Of a stretch of DNA of 21,907 nt, positions 1 through 6,374 are shown piece by piece; the first letter of the stretch is position 1; each line of letters opens with the position of its first letter. Source of the DNA: an uncultured Lachnospiraceae bacterium. Its GTDB lineage: Bacteria > Bacillota > Clostridia > Lachnospirales > Lachnospiraceae. The stretch covers positions 1-21,907 of the forward strand of contig CAJTWA010000059.1 of NCBI GenBank assembly GCA_910580195.1, read 5' to 3'. The position numbers and the translations under genes are program-made. The notes below the pieces were generated by a model. It searched no databases. It was not told the origin of the DNA and saw nothing but the letters and a program-made list of their open reading frames with translations.

Positions 1-38
1 CGCTGGAAGGCCTGAACATTGGCTGTTCCAGCGTTTTA
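1..38 (+). terminator. Intrinsic terminator of an upstream gene
   Basis: An 8-bp stem (positions 1-8 paired with 26-33) is followed by TTTTATT. The window begins exactly at the stem, so the gene it terminates lies outside. An inner GCC/GGC pairing may lengthen the stem. Seen directly; the function is inferred. Confidence 0.6.
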
Positions 39-111
39 TTCTTGCAATTTGGAAGAGTAGCTGATTGCGCGGCATGAGGGCTAAAAAAGGGAAAACTCAA
101 AATAATAGCGT

Positions 112-141
112 GTAGCAATTCTGGTAAGATTCTGGTATACT
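112..141 (+). promoter_or_regulatory. Candidate promoter of the Uma2-family gene
   Basis: TATACT at 136-141 is preceded by TGG, giving an extended -10 element, which can compensate for the poor -35 (TAGCAA at 113-118, 17-nt spacer). The start codon at 173 lies about 25 nt downstream of the expected transcription start. Confidence 0.4.
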
Positions 142-172
142 GTGTGTAGCGAAGTGAAAGGCAGGTAGACGT

Positions 173-700
173 ATGGATTTGAATTTGCAGATAACCGGTA
201 TGGCAGGCGCATATATTGAACATTCTATGGTAATTTCCAATTTTTTAATTAAAGTAGGAAGCCAAATGCAAGATAGCATGTGCCGTATATTTGGGGATAA
301 CGTACAATATAAATGGATTATGGACGATGAAGAGAAAACAGTCATTCCAGACGTTTCAATAAATTGCCGTTTCCGTAACAGACGTGGGAACTCATTTTTC
401 AATAACCCACGTTTTGTAATGGAAATTTTAAGCCCTTCAACTGAAAAATATGACCGTGGCGAAAAGATGGAACTGTACAGGCAACAGGAAATTGACGAAT
501 ACTGGATTGCTGACTGGAGAAAAAAACAGATTGAAATATATGTTCTTGATTATGAAAAGGATGTGCCAAAATATTATCTGTTTTGCACGGTTACTGAAAG
601 TAATAAAAATGATTTAAGGATAGTGCATTTTCCAAACATAAAAATTGCATTTGACGAATTGTTTAGCGGTATAGATTATGAAACGGGAAATGAGGGTTAG
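173..700 (+). CDS. Uma2-family (DUF820) putative endonuclease, N-terminally short
   Basis: The 175-residue protein has the hallmarks of the Uma2/DUF820 family, PD-(D/E)XK-fold proteins common in accessory DNA and mostly of unproven function. Visible motifs are a PDVSI strand with Asp60, EILSPST with Glu84, and a downstream YDRGEK with Lys98, the expected acidic/lysine core. Family members usually have roughly 25-40 more N-terminal residues, including an EYxDGxIYxMAG-like entry; here the protein begins about at the MAGA segment (residues 10-13), and an in-frame TGA at 155-157 prevents extension. The Shine-Dalgarno site is weak (AGGCAGG). It may be a truncated or newly started copy. A small helical gene follows about 200 bp downstream. 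The family call is firm; nuclease activity is not shown. Confidence 0.8.
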   Translation: MDLNLQITGMAGAYIEHSMVISNFLIKVGSQMQDSMCRIFGDNVQYKWIMDDEEKTVIPDVSINCRFRNRRGNSFFNNPRFVMEILSPSTEKYDRGEKMELYRQQEIDEYWIADWRKKQIEIYVLDYEKDVPKYYLFCTVTESNKNDLRIVHFPNIKIAFDELFSGIDYETGNEG

Positions 701-701
701 G

Positions 702-841
702 CATATGGCAATGAAAACGGATCAGGCACTTGCACAAGCTGCGGGCTGATGGTGGGTTCTGGTTTGCAGGAACCCAAACGGGCAGGAGTACGGCAAAAGC
801 GGTGTAATAAATACATACGAAATACATATGGCAATGAAAAC
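702..841 (+). repeat. 17-bp direct repeat flanking a short remnant
   Basis: CATATGGCAATGAAAAC occurs at 702-718 and again at 825-841. The first copy opens a 14-codon frame (ATG at 705) that ends in TGA; the second opens a frame that runs into the small gene starting at 903. This looks like a duplicated gene start with a decayed first copy, but recombination scar is an alternative. Confidence 0.6.
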
Positions 842-902
842 AAAAACGTGTTACAATAAAAACATAACTTTAAAACTTTTCCGCAATGAGGAGGTGGAAC
901 GT

Positions 903-1079
903 ATGCCAAATAATGAGAAGGAATACAATGGCTATCTTCTGGATCAGCTTGAATTAATTGAAAGGCTTGAGATGGTAATAGAAGACAATAACATTGAGGC
1001 GGTAAAAAAACAACTTGCGCTTGAAAAGAAGTTTGTAGAGCGTAAATTGTATCAAAAACCACCTATTAGGAACGAGTAA
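903..1079 (+). CDS. Small helical protein of unknown function (58 aa)
   Basis: I do not recognise this protein. The ATG at 903 has a strong Shine-Dalgarno site (GAGGAGGT at about 889-896) at good spacing, so I prefer it over the upstream in-frame ATG at 828, which lacks one. The product is highly charged and rich in Glu, Lys and Leu, with heptad-like spacing in residues 12-48, consistent with a helical or coiled-coil miniprotein. It has no signal peptide or cysteine pairs. It lies about 200 bp behind the Uma2-family gene and is followed by an intrinsic terminator at 1100-1130, so the two may share a transcript. A partner or regulator role is only a guess. Confidence 0.6.
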   Translation: MPNNEKEYNGYLLDQLELIERLEMVIEDNNIEAVKKQLALEKKFVERKLYQKPPIRNE

Positions 1080-1099
1080 TATAATAAATTCTAATTTTA

Positions 1100-1130
1100 G
1101 GGAGTGTCAAGGGACCTGACGCTCTCTTTT
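1100..1130 (+). terminator. Intrinsic terminator after the 58-aa gene
   Basis: A 10-bp stem (1100-1109 with 1117-1126, including G-T wobbles) with a 7-nt loop is followed by TTTT at 1127-1130. It lies about 20 nt after the stop codon. Confidence 0.75.
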
Positions 1131-1265
1131 CGTCCTATAGGATAAAGCTCTTCGGGCAATGATACCCTCGCTTCGCTGGGGCAGACCCTGTACAGCTTCG
1201 CACGCGGAATAAAAGCTGCGCTGCCAAGGAGATTGGACGTGAGCGTGTGCGGAGCGCACTTTTTT
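1131..1265 (+). repeat. Structured dispersed repeat, copy 1
   Basis: This stretch resembles 19493-19605 over most of its length. Shared blocks include TCCTAT/GATAAA at the left, a short CCC/GGG hairpin, CAGCT-TCGC-GCGG-AAAAGCTG, and GGAGCGCACTTTT at the right. Hairpins visible here are CAGCT (1193-1197) with AGCTG (1214-1218), and GTGTGC (1245-1250) with GCGCAC (1254-1259) followed by six T. It encodes no plausible protein. It may act as a terminator-like or structured RNA element. The family is not recognised. Confidence 0.65.
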
Positions 1266-1315
1266 ATCAGGGCTTGTAGCAGTTTTGTTTCCGGGAAGGA
1301 TGGTGCTATAAATTT

Positions 1316-1891
1316 ATGGATAAGAAGATGTTCCTAAAATCAATTTATGCCGGCGTAATGATTGGGTTCGGCGGCATTGTGTACCTGTCGGTGGAAAATA
1401 AGCTGGTCGGATCCCTCTTATTTTCTTTTGGCCTGCTGACAATCGTAACGCAGGGATTTTGTTTATATACTGGAAAAATAGGGTTTGTGGAAGAGCTAAA
1501 AGAACTGCTGGACATGGCGGTTATCATAGCCGGGAATTTTATCGGGACTTTCCTTGTATCATTCCTCATGAAGGCTGCACATCCTAACATTAGCAGCTTG
1601 GAATTAGCCCATAAAAAGTTGGATAACAATATCCTGCATGTTTTTATTTTATCAATCTTTTGCGGCGTCATGATGTATTTAGCAATAGACAATTATAACA
1701 AATCGAAAAATATTGTATTTATCATTGCGCCCGTCATGATATTTATCTTGTCTGGGTTTGAACATTCCATTGCAAATATGTTCTATTTCCATTTTGCCGG
1801 GGCATATAGCTTCAAAGCCTTTGGCTACCTTGCTGTCATGCTGGTTGGCAATGGGATTGGCGCGAAGCTTTTTGGCCTGAAGCCGGAATAA
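1316..1891 (+). CDS. Formate/nitrite transporter (FNT) family channel, compact
   Basis: The 191-residue membrane protein carries the FNT signature GFEHSIANMF at residues 147-156, with the conserved pore histidine at 150. Six hydrophobic segments are visible (about residues 10-25, 30-50, 66-85, 105-123, 132-160 and 168-186), matching the FocA/NirC/HSC topology of pentameric anion channels. Typical members have about 250-290 residues; this one is short mainly in loops and termini, but all six helices seem present. The TQGFCLYTG segment (residues 45-53) sits where the first broken helix and omega loop are expected and is divergent. The likely substrate is a small monovalent anion such as formate, nitrite or hydrosulfide; it cannot be decided from sequence. 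The ribosome site (AAGGA at 1296-1300) is distant, so the start is moderately certain. The gene appears monocistronic. Confidence 0.85.
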   Translation: MDKKMFLKSIYAGVMIGFGGIVYLSVENKLVGSLLFSFGLLTIVTQGFCLYTGKIGFVEELKELLDMAVIIAGNFIGTFLVSFLMKAAHPNISSLELAHKKLDNNILHVFILSIFCGVMMYLAIDNYNKSKNIVFIIAPVMIFILSGFEHSIANMFYFHFAGAYSFKAFGYLAVMLVGNGIGAKLFGLKPE

Positions 1892-1989
1892 GCCTATGTA
1901 TGGGGAAGGGTATAGGGAGTTGGCAGGCAAATAAGGCCAGGCTCCCTTGGCATAGGGAAGGGCTGCTTGGATTGCTGCCCTTCCCGCCC

Positions 1990-2090
1990 CAAAAAAAGAA
2001 TCTCCCGGCTGCAAGCCGTCTGGTATGGCTGGAAGGCACAGAGCCTGCCCCTCCTCCAAAAAGAATCCCCCAGCTGCATAGCCCGCTGTA
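1990..2090 (-). repeat. Pair of ~65-bp-spaced repeats, possible terminators of the symporter gene
   Basis: Two similar segments (about 1992-2018 and 2058-2084) read on the minus strand as a small GC hairpin followed a few bases later by a T run. The better one is CGGCT/AGCCG at 2006-2018 with seven T (1997-1991 on the minus strand). They lie downstream of the minus-strand symporter gene and could end its transcript, but the gap between stem and T run is larger than usual. Confidence 0.35.
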
Positions 2091-2093
2091 GTA

Positions 2094-3491
2094 TTAATTC
2101 CCTATCAGCCCTTTCACAATCAAAAACAGTAGCAGCGCCGGCAGCACAAAGGTCACATAAGGCCTAAGCCACCGGGGCAGCTTCATCCCGTTCCCGGTAT
2201 TGGCTTCTTCCAAGTAATTCCCAAACCCCCATCCAAACCGCGTGACGCAGAAAATCAGGTAGCAGAAGGAACCAATGGGCAAAATCAGGTTGCTTACCAG
2301 AAAATCCTCCAAATCCAGCACCGTGCTGCCATCCCCCAAGGGCTGGAACCCAGACCACAGGTTATACCCAAAGACGCAGGGCAGGGACAGCGCGGTAATC
2401 AGCACGAGGTTCACAAGGCAGGATTTTTTCCTGCTCCAGCCAAAAAGGTCCATGCCGCAGGAAATGATGTTTTCAAATACTGCAATTATGGTGGAAAATG
2501 CCGCGAAGGTCATAAAGACGAAAAACAGCGTCCCCCAAACCCGTCCCCCAGCCATCCCGTTAAATACGTTGGGCAGGGTAATGAAAATCAGCTTTGGCCC
2601 ATTGTCGGGGCTGATGCCGAAGGCAAAGCACGCGGGGAAAATAATCAGCCCGGAAACAAACGCCACAAAGGTATCCAGAATGGCAATGTTGACGGATTCC
2701 CCAAGCAGGCTGTGGTCCTTGCCGATGTAGCTGCCGAAAATCCCCATGGCGCCGATGCCGAGGCTTAAGGTGAAAAAGGCTTGGTTCATGGCAGCCGTAA
2801 TGGTTTCCCAGATCCCCACCTCCTGCATCCGCCCAAAGTCAGGCAGCAGGTAGAATTTCAGCCCTTCCAAGCTGTTTTCTAAGGTGCAGCTGTGGACGGC
2901 GAGGACGATGATAATGGCAAGCAGAAGCATCATCATGGTTTTTGTGATTTTTTCCACGCCTTTCTGTAGGCCCATGGAACAGACGAAGATTCCGGCAGCC
3001 ACTACAATTACCATGGCGGCGCCAAGGATTTTGGGGCTTGCAAGCATTTCTTGGAACATCCCGGCTACCTGCCCGGCGTCCTTCCCTGTAAATTTCCCTG
3101 TGAGCATCTGGTAGAAATAGTACAGCATCCACCCAGTCACCGTCGTGTAGAACATCATCAAAAGGTAGTTCCCGGCCATCCCAAGGTAGCCGTTTAAGTG
3201 CCATTTCTGGCCCAGGCGTTCCAGCTCTTGGAAACTTTTCACGATGCTTTTCCTGCTGGCCCTGCCCACGGCAAATTCCATTGTCATCACGGGCACCCCC
3301 ATGGCAATCAGGAAAAACAGGTAGAAGAGCACAAAGACCCCGCCGCCGTAGAGCCCGGCGATATAGGGGAACCGCCAGACATTCCCAATCCCGATTGCGC
3401 AGCCTGCGGACAGTAAGATAAACCCTAGGCGCGACCCTAATTTTTCTCTTTCCATGTTTCTGTTCTGGCTGCAGCAAGCGTGCGCCCGCAC
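2094..3491 (-). CDS. Neurotransmitter:sodium symporter (NSS/SNF) family transporter
   Basis: The protein is a sodium-coupled amino-acid-type symporter of the LeuT fold. The TM1 signature, with the unwound Na+/substrate site, is GCAIGIGNVWRFPY (residues 30-43 from the GTG start). Eleven hydrophobic segments are visible, like the 11-helix bacterial members MhsT and Tyt1 rather than 12-helix LeuT; the length of 465 residues fits. The frame stays open to 3791, but the only good Shine-Dalgarno site (GGAAGGAG, plus-strand 3498-3505) abuts the ATG at 3497 and lies 6 nt before GTG 3491, so I choose GTG. The internal ATG at 3455 matches typical family N-termini but has no ribosome site. It is transcribed divergently from rimP. 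The substrate is not determinable; amino acids are likely. Confidence 0.9.
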   Translation of the reverse strand: MRAHACCSQNRNMEREKLGSRLGFILLSAGCAIGIGNVWRFPYIAGLYGGGVFVLFYLFFLIAMGVPVMTMEFAVGRASRKSIVKSFQELERLGQKWHLNGYLGMAGNYLLMMFYTTVTGWMLYYFYQMLTGKFTGKDAGQVAGMFQEMLASPKILGAAMVIVVAAGIFVCSMGLQKGVEKITKTMMMLLLAIIIVLAVHSCTLENSLEGLKFYLLPDFGRMQEVGIWETITAAMNQAFFTLSLGIGAMGIFGSYIGKDHSLLGESVNIAILDTFVAFVSGLIIFPACFAFGISPDNGPKLIFITLPNVFNGMAGGRVWGTLFFVFMTFAAFSTIIAVFENIISCGMDLFGWSRKKSCLVNLVLITALSLPCVFGYNLWSGFQPLGDGSTVLDLEDFLVSNLILPIGSFCYLIFCVTRFGWGFGNYLEEANTGNGMKLPRWLRPYVTFVLPALLLFLIVKGLIGN

Positions 3492-3526
3492 AGCCATCTC
3501 CTTCCGTAAATTAAATTTTCCCTGCC

Positions 3527-3555
3527 ATTGTACCATAAGATGCCGGGATTTGGAA
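3527..3555 (-). promoter_or_regulatory. Candidate promoter of the symporter gene
   Basis: On the minus strand TACAAT (plus 3527-3532) lies 17 nt downstream of a weak TTCCAA -35. It precedes the ribosome-binding site by about 20 nt. The A/T-rich flank at 3550-3595 contains an inverted repeat (TGGAAAT/ATTTCCA) and may be shared with the divergent rimP promoter. Confidence 0.35.
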
Positions 3556-3594
3556 ATGAAAATTTTTTTATAAGAAAAATATTTCCATTTCCCC

Positions 3595-3623
3595 TTGCAT
3601 TTACGGTAGTAAAGTGCTATCAT
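3595..3623 (+). promoter_or_regulatory. Sigma-A-type promoter of the rimP-ribF operon
   Basis: TTGCAT (3595-3600), a 17-nt spacer and TATCAT (3618-3623) form a good vegetative promoter. Transcription should begin near 3630, giving a leader of about 110 nt before rimP. Confidence 0.65.
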
Positions 3624-3653
3624 AGAACACGATAACATGATAATCTTAAGGAT

Positions 3654-3686
3654 GAGAGTGGGCTTCTGTCCACTCTCAATTTTGTG
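3654..3686 (+). promoter_or_regulatory. Leader hairpin, possible attenuator before rimP
   Basis: A perfect 8-bp stem GAGAGTGG (3654-3661) with CCACTCTC (3670-3677) and an 8-nt loop is followed by AATTTTGTG. It lies between the promoter and rimP. The U run is short, so it could be a weak terminator or attenuator, or a 5' stabilising stem. NusA autoregulation at such a site would be attractive but is conjecture. Confidence 0.5.
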
Positions 3687-3738
3687 TAAATGGGCGGCGT
3701 CCCATGGCAAATAGATTTGGCGGAAAGAAGGTGCAAGG

Positions 3739-4206
3739 ATGTCAAGGAAAGAGATGTATGAGCAGCGTACCGAAGAGCTGCTGCTCCCCATCCTAGAAGA
3801 GCATCAGTTTGAGCTGGTGGACGTGGAGTATGTGAAGGAAGGCGGGAACTGGTACCTGCGGGCTTATATTGATAAAGAAGGCGGGATTACGGTGGACGAC
3901 TGCGAGCTTGTCAGCAGGAGGATGAGCGATTTGCTGGATGAGCAGGACTTTATCGAGGAATCCTATATTTTTGAGGTAAGCTCCCCGGGGCTGGGCAGGC
4001 CCTTGAAGAAGGAAAAGGATTTTGCAAGGAGCCTTGGGAAAGAAGTGGAAATCAGGACTTACCGCGCCATAGGGAAAGAAAAAGAATTTTATGGCATTTT
4101 AAAATCATATGATGGGACTACGGTGACAATCGAATTAGGCAATCAGGAAGAGCTGGCATTTGCAAAAGCAGATATTGCATTGATCCGCCTTGCCTTTGAT
4201 TTTTAG
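3739..4206 (+). CDS. rimP: Ribosome maturation factor RimP
   Basis: The protein assists late assembly of the 30S subunit in the cytoplasm. Its 155 residues match the family length. The N-terminal alpha/beta domain (about residues 1-82) contains LLPILEEHQFELVDVEYVKEG and the conserved YIFEVSSPGLGRPL stretch (about 75-88). The C-terminal SH3-like domain covers about 90-155. The start follows AAGGTGCAAGG. It is the first gene of the operon, 38 nt before nusA, which is the classical order in Bacillota. No anomalies were seen. Confidence 0.95.
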   Translation: MSRKEMYEQRTEELLLPILEEHQFELVDVEYVKEGGNWYLRAYIDKEGGITVDDCELVSRRMSDLLDEQDFIEESYIFEVSSPGLGRPLKKEKDFARSLGKEVEIRTYRAIGKEKEFYGILKSYDGTTVTIELGNQEELAFAKADIALIRLAFDF

Positions 4207-4244
4207 TTTTCGGATGGGCAAGAACATTCAGGAGGGTAAAAGAA

Positions 4245-5783
4245 ATGAACAATGAACTATTAGAAGCGCTGACGATATTGGAAAAAGAAAAGGACATCAG
4301 CAAAGACACCTTATTGGAGGCAATTGAAAATTCGCTGATTACCGCGTGCAAGAACCATTTTGGCAAGTCGGACAATATCAAGGTCAATATCAACCCGGAA
4401 ACCTGTGAATTCCATGTATATGCGGAGAAAACCGTGGTGGAGGAAGTGGAGGACAGCGTACTGGAAATCAGCTTAGCCAATGCCAAGATGATGAACTCCA
4501 AATACGAAGTGGGGGACATTGTAAACATCGAAGTGAAATCTAAGGAGTTTGGGCGCATCGCTACCCAGAACGCCAAGAACGTAATCCTGCAGAAAATCCG
4601 GGAGGAAGAGCGCAAGGTGCTTTTCGACCAGTATTACGGGAAAGAAAAAGACGTGGTGACTGGCATCGTGCAGCGGTACGTAGGGAAAAACATCAGCATC
4701 AACCTTGGGAAGGTGGACGCCATTTTAAGCGAAAACGAACAGGTAAAAAGCGAGGTGTTCAAGCCTACGGAACGGATTAAATTATATATCCTAGAAGTGA
4801 AATCTACCTCCAAAGGCCCCAAAATCCTTGTTTCCAGGACCCACCCAGAGCTGGTGAAGCGGCTGTTTGAGTCCGAGGTGACAGAGGTCAAGGAAGGGAT
4901 TGTGGAAATCAAAAGCATTTCCCGGGAGGCCGGCAGCAGGACGAAGATTGCCGTATGGAGCAACGACCCGGACGTAGACCCGGTAGGCGCCTGCGTAGGC
5001 CTGAACGGCGCGAGGGTCAACGCCATTGTCAACGAGCTGCGGGGTGAGAAAATCGACATTATCAACTGGAGCGACAATGCGGCCATGCTGATTGAAAATG
5101 CCTTAAGCCCGGCCAAAGTCATTTCCGTTATCGCAGACGCAGAGGAAAAGACCGCCAAGGTAGTCGTGCCGGATTACCAGCTATCCCTAGCCATCGGCAA
5201 GGAAGGGCAGAACGCAAGGCTTGCCGCAAGGCTTACCGGTTTTAAGATTGACATTAAGAGCGAAACGCAGGCAAGGGAATCCGGGGACTTTATGGATTAT
5301 GAGAATGACTATGAGGAGTATGAGGAAGAGGACAGCTTTGCAGGGGAATTTGACGAGATAGACGGAGAAGGGCTGTACAGTGACGGGCCGGGATATGAAG
5401 GCGGAGCCGGTTTTGAAGGGACGGAATATGCCGAAGAAACTGGATATGATGACGGGTTCGGTCCCGAGGAAGTGGGATATGCCGAAGAAGGCGATTTTGA
5501 AGAAGGTGGATATCCTGACGGAGCTAATTCCGAAGAGCCGGAATATGCCGAAGAAGGCGATTTTGAAGAAGCTGGATACTCTGACGGAGCTAATTCCGAA
5601 GAGCCGGAATATGCCAACGGGCCAGATTCCGAAGAAGCGGAATATACCGAAGATGGCAATTTTGAAGAAACGGAATATTCTGACGGACCAGATTCCGGGG
5701 AACCAGAATCTGGCAGCGGCGCCGGGGAAGAAGGGCCGGAATATGAAGAAGAGCCAGATCCAGAGAAGAGGGAAAACGAATGA
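4245..5783 (+). CDS. nusA: Transcription termination/antitermination factor NusA with acidic repeat tail
   Basis: NusA binds RNA polymerase and nascent RNA and modulates pausing, termination and antitermination. Residues 1-125 form the polymerase-binding N-terminal domain, about 135-200 the S1 domain, and about 220-340 the two KH domains, ending with the AIGKEGQNARLA KH loop. A normal Bacillota NusA would stop near residue 350-400. Here a tail of about 165 residues follows, almost wholly Glu/Asp/Gly/Tyr/Ser/Pro, with 22-residue repeats built on EYAEEGDFEE and DGANSEEP. Positive residues are nearly absent until the last few. The tail is not the paired acidic-repeat domain of E. coli NusA; it looks intrinsically disordered. 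The ribosome site AGGAGGG is strong. The stop overlaps the rnpM start in ATGA. Confidence 0.95.
   Translation: MNNELLEALTILEKEKDISKDTLLEAIENSLITACKNHFGKSDNIKVNINPETCEFHVYAEKTVVEEVEDSVLEISLANAKMMNSKYEVGDIVNIEVKSKEFGRIATQNAKNVILQKIREEERKVLFDQYYGKEKDVVTGIVQRYVGKNISINLGKVDAILSENEQVKSEVFKPTERIKLYILEVKSTSKGPKILVSRTHPELVKRLFESEVTEVKEGIVEIKSISREAGSRTKIAVWSNDPDVDPVGACVGLNGARVNAIVNELRGEKIDIINWSDNAAMLIENALSPAKVISVIADAEEKTAKVVVPDYQLSLAIGKEGQNARLAARLTGFKIDIKSETQARESGDFMDYENDYEEYEEEDSFAGEFDEIDGEGLYSDGPGYEGGAGFEGTEYAEETGYDDGFGPEEVGYAEEGDFEEGGYPDGANSEEPEYAEEGDFEEAGYSDGANSEEPEYANGPDSEEAEYTEDGNFEETEYSDGPDSGEPESGSGAGEEGPEYEEEPDPEKRENE
5477..5660 (+). repeat. 66-bp in-frame repeats in the nusA tail
   Basis: Two nearly identical 66-bp units begin at 5477 and 5543, followed by a diverged partial unit. 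Each encodes 22 residues. The low divergence between the first two units suggests recent duplication or slippage. Confidence 0.8.
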
Positions 5784-6052
5784 ATAAAAAAATCCCCATG
5801 CGCCAATGCGTCGGCTGCGGCGAAATGAAAAGTAAAAAAGAGCTGCTCCGCATCATCCGCACCGGGGAGGGCGAAATCCTCCTAGACGCCACCGGGAAGA
5901 AGAACGGGCGGGGCGCGTACTTGTGCCGTGATATGGAATGTTTCCAGAAAGCCTTAAAAACAAGGGGCTTGGAACGTTCCCTGAAAACAGCCATACCAAA
6001 AGAAGTAACCGAAAATCTGGAAAAGGAGATGGAAAATATTGCAGCAAGATAG
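5780..6052 (+). CDS. rnpM: RNase P modulator RnpM (YlxR family)
   Basis: This small basic RNA-binding protein of 90 residues has the YlxR-family features: RQCVGCGEMKSK near the N-terminus (residues 9-19), the signature GRGAYLC at 43-49, and a Cys at 54, giving two CxxC/C-x4-C-like pairs. In Bacillus subtilis the family member was reported to modulate RNase P, hence the name RnpM. The start overlaps nusA by ATGA, implying translational coupling, and the end overlaps ylxQ by 14 nt. This order, nusA-ylxR-ylxQ-infB, is standard in Bacillota. Confidence 0.92.
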   Translation: MNKKIPMRQCVGCGEMKSKKELLRIIRTGEGEILLDATGKKNGRGAYLCRDMECFQKALKTRGLERSLKTAIPKEVTENLEKEMENIAAR

Positions 6053-6359
6053 AATTTTATCCATGCTGGGCTTGGCGGCAAAGGCAGGGAAAATTGCAAG
6101 CGGGGAATTTTCCACGGAGCGTGCCGTGAAATCAGGAAAAGCCTTCCTTGTGATTGTTTCTACTGAGGCATCAGGCAATACCCAGAAGATGTTCCGGAAT
6201 ATGTGCGAATTTTACCATGTCCCAATGTACCTGTATGGGCCGAAGGAAACTTTGGGCCGCGCCATTGGGAAGGGGTTCCGTGCCAGCCTTGCAGTGGTGG
6301 ATGAAGGATTTGCCGCAAGCCTAATAGATAAACTGAATGTAGCAGACAAAACGGAATAA
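6039..6359 (+). CDS. ylxQ: L7Ae/L30e-family RNA-binding protein YlxQ
   Basis: The 106-residue protein belongs to the L7Ae/L30e/S12e fold, whose members bind kink-turn RNA. The N-terminal LGLAAKAGKIASGE segment (residues 10-23) and the central VIVSTEASGNTQKMF are typical. The start is TTG at 6039, chosen because AAGGAG lies at 6023-6028 and because family members begin with a few residues before LSMLGLA; no ATG fits as well until 6063. Its start lies inside the end of rnpM, so the two are probably translationally coupled. The precise RNA target is unknown. Confidence 0.88.
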   Translation: MQQDRILSMLGLAAKAGKIASGEFSTERAVKSGKAFLVIVSTEASGNTQKMFRNMCEFYHVPMYLYGPKETLGRAIGKGFRASLAVVDEGFAASLIDKLNVADKTE

Positions 6360-6374
6360 CGGAGGTAGCAATAT

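Noticed and set aside
1081..1110. Minus-strand promoter TTGACA-17-TTATTA
   Set aside because: The TTGACA belongs to the terminator hairpin at 1100-1126 and no gene is read leftward from here.
3631..3646. Second Fur box (GATAACATGATAATC) upstream of rimP
   Set aside because: Only half of the 7-1-7 dyad is present and an iron link to rimP is not expected.
5309..5806. A Ser/Pro/Tyr repeat protein on the minus strand opposite nusA
   Set aside because: It is the complement of the acidic tail repeats; no ribosome site or family resemblance.
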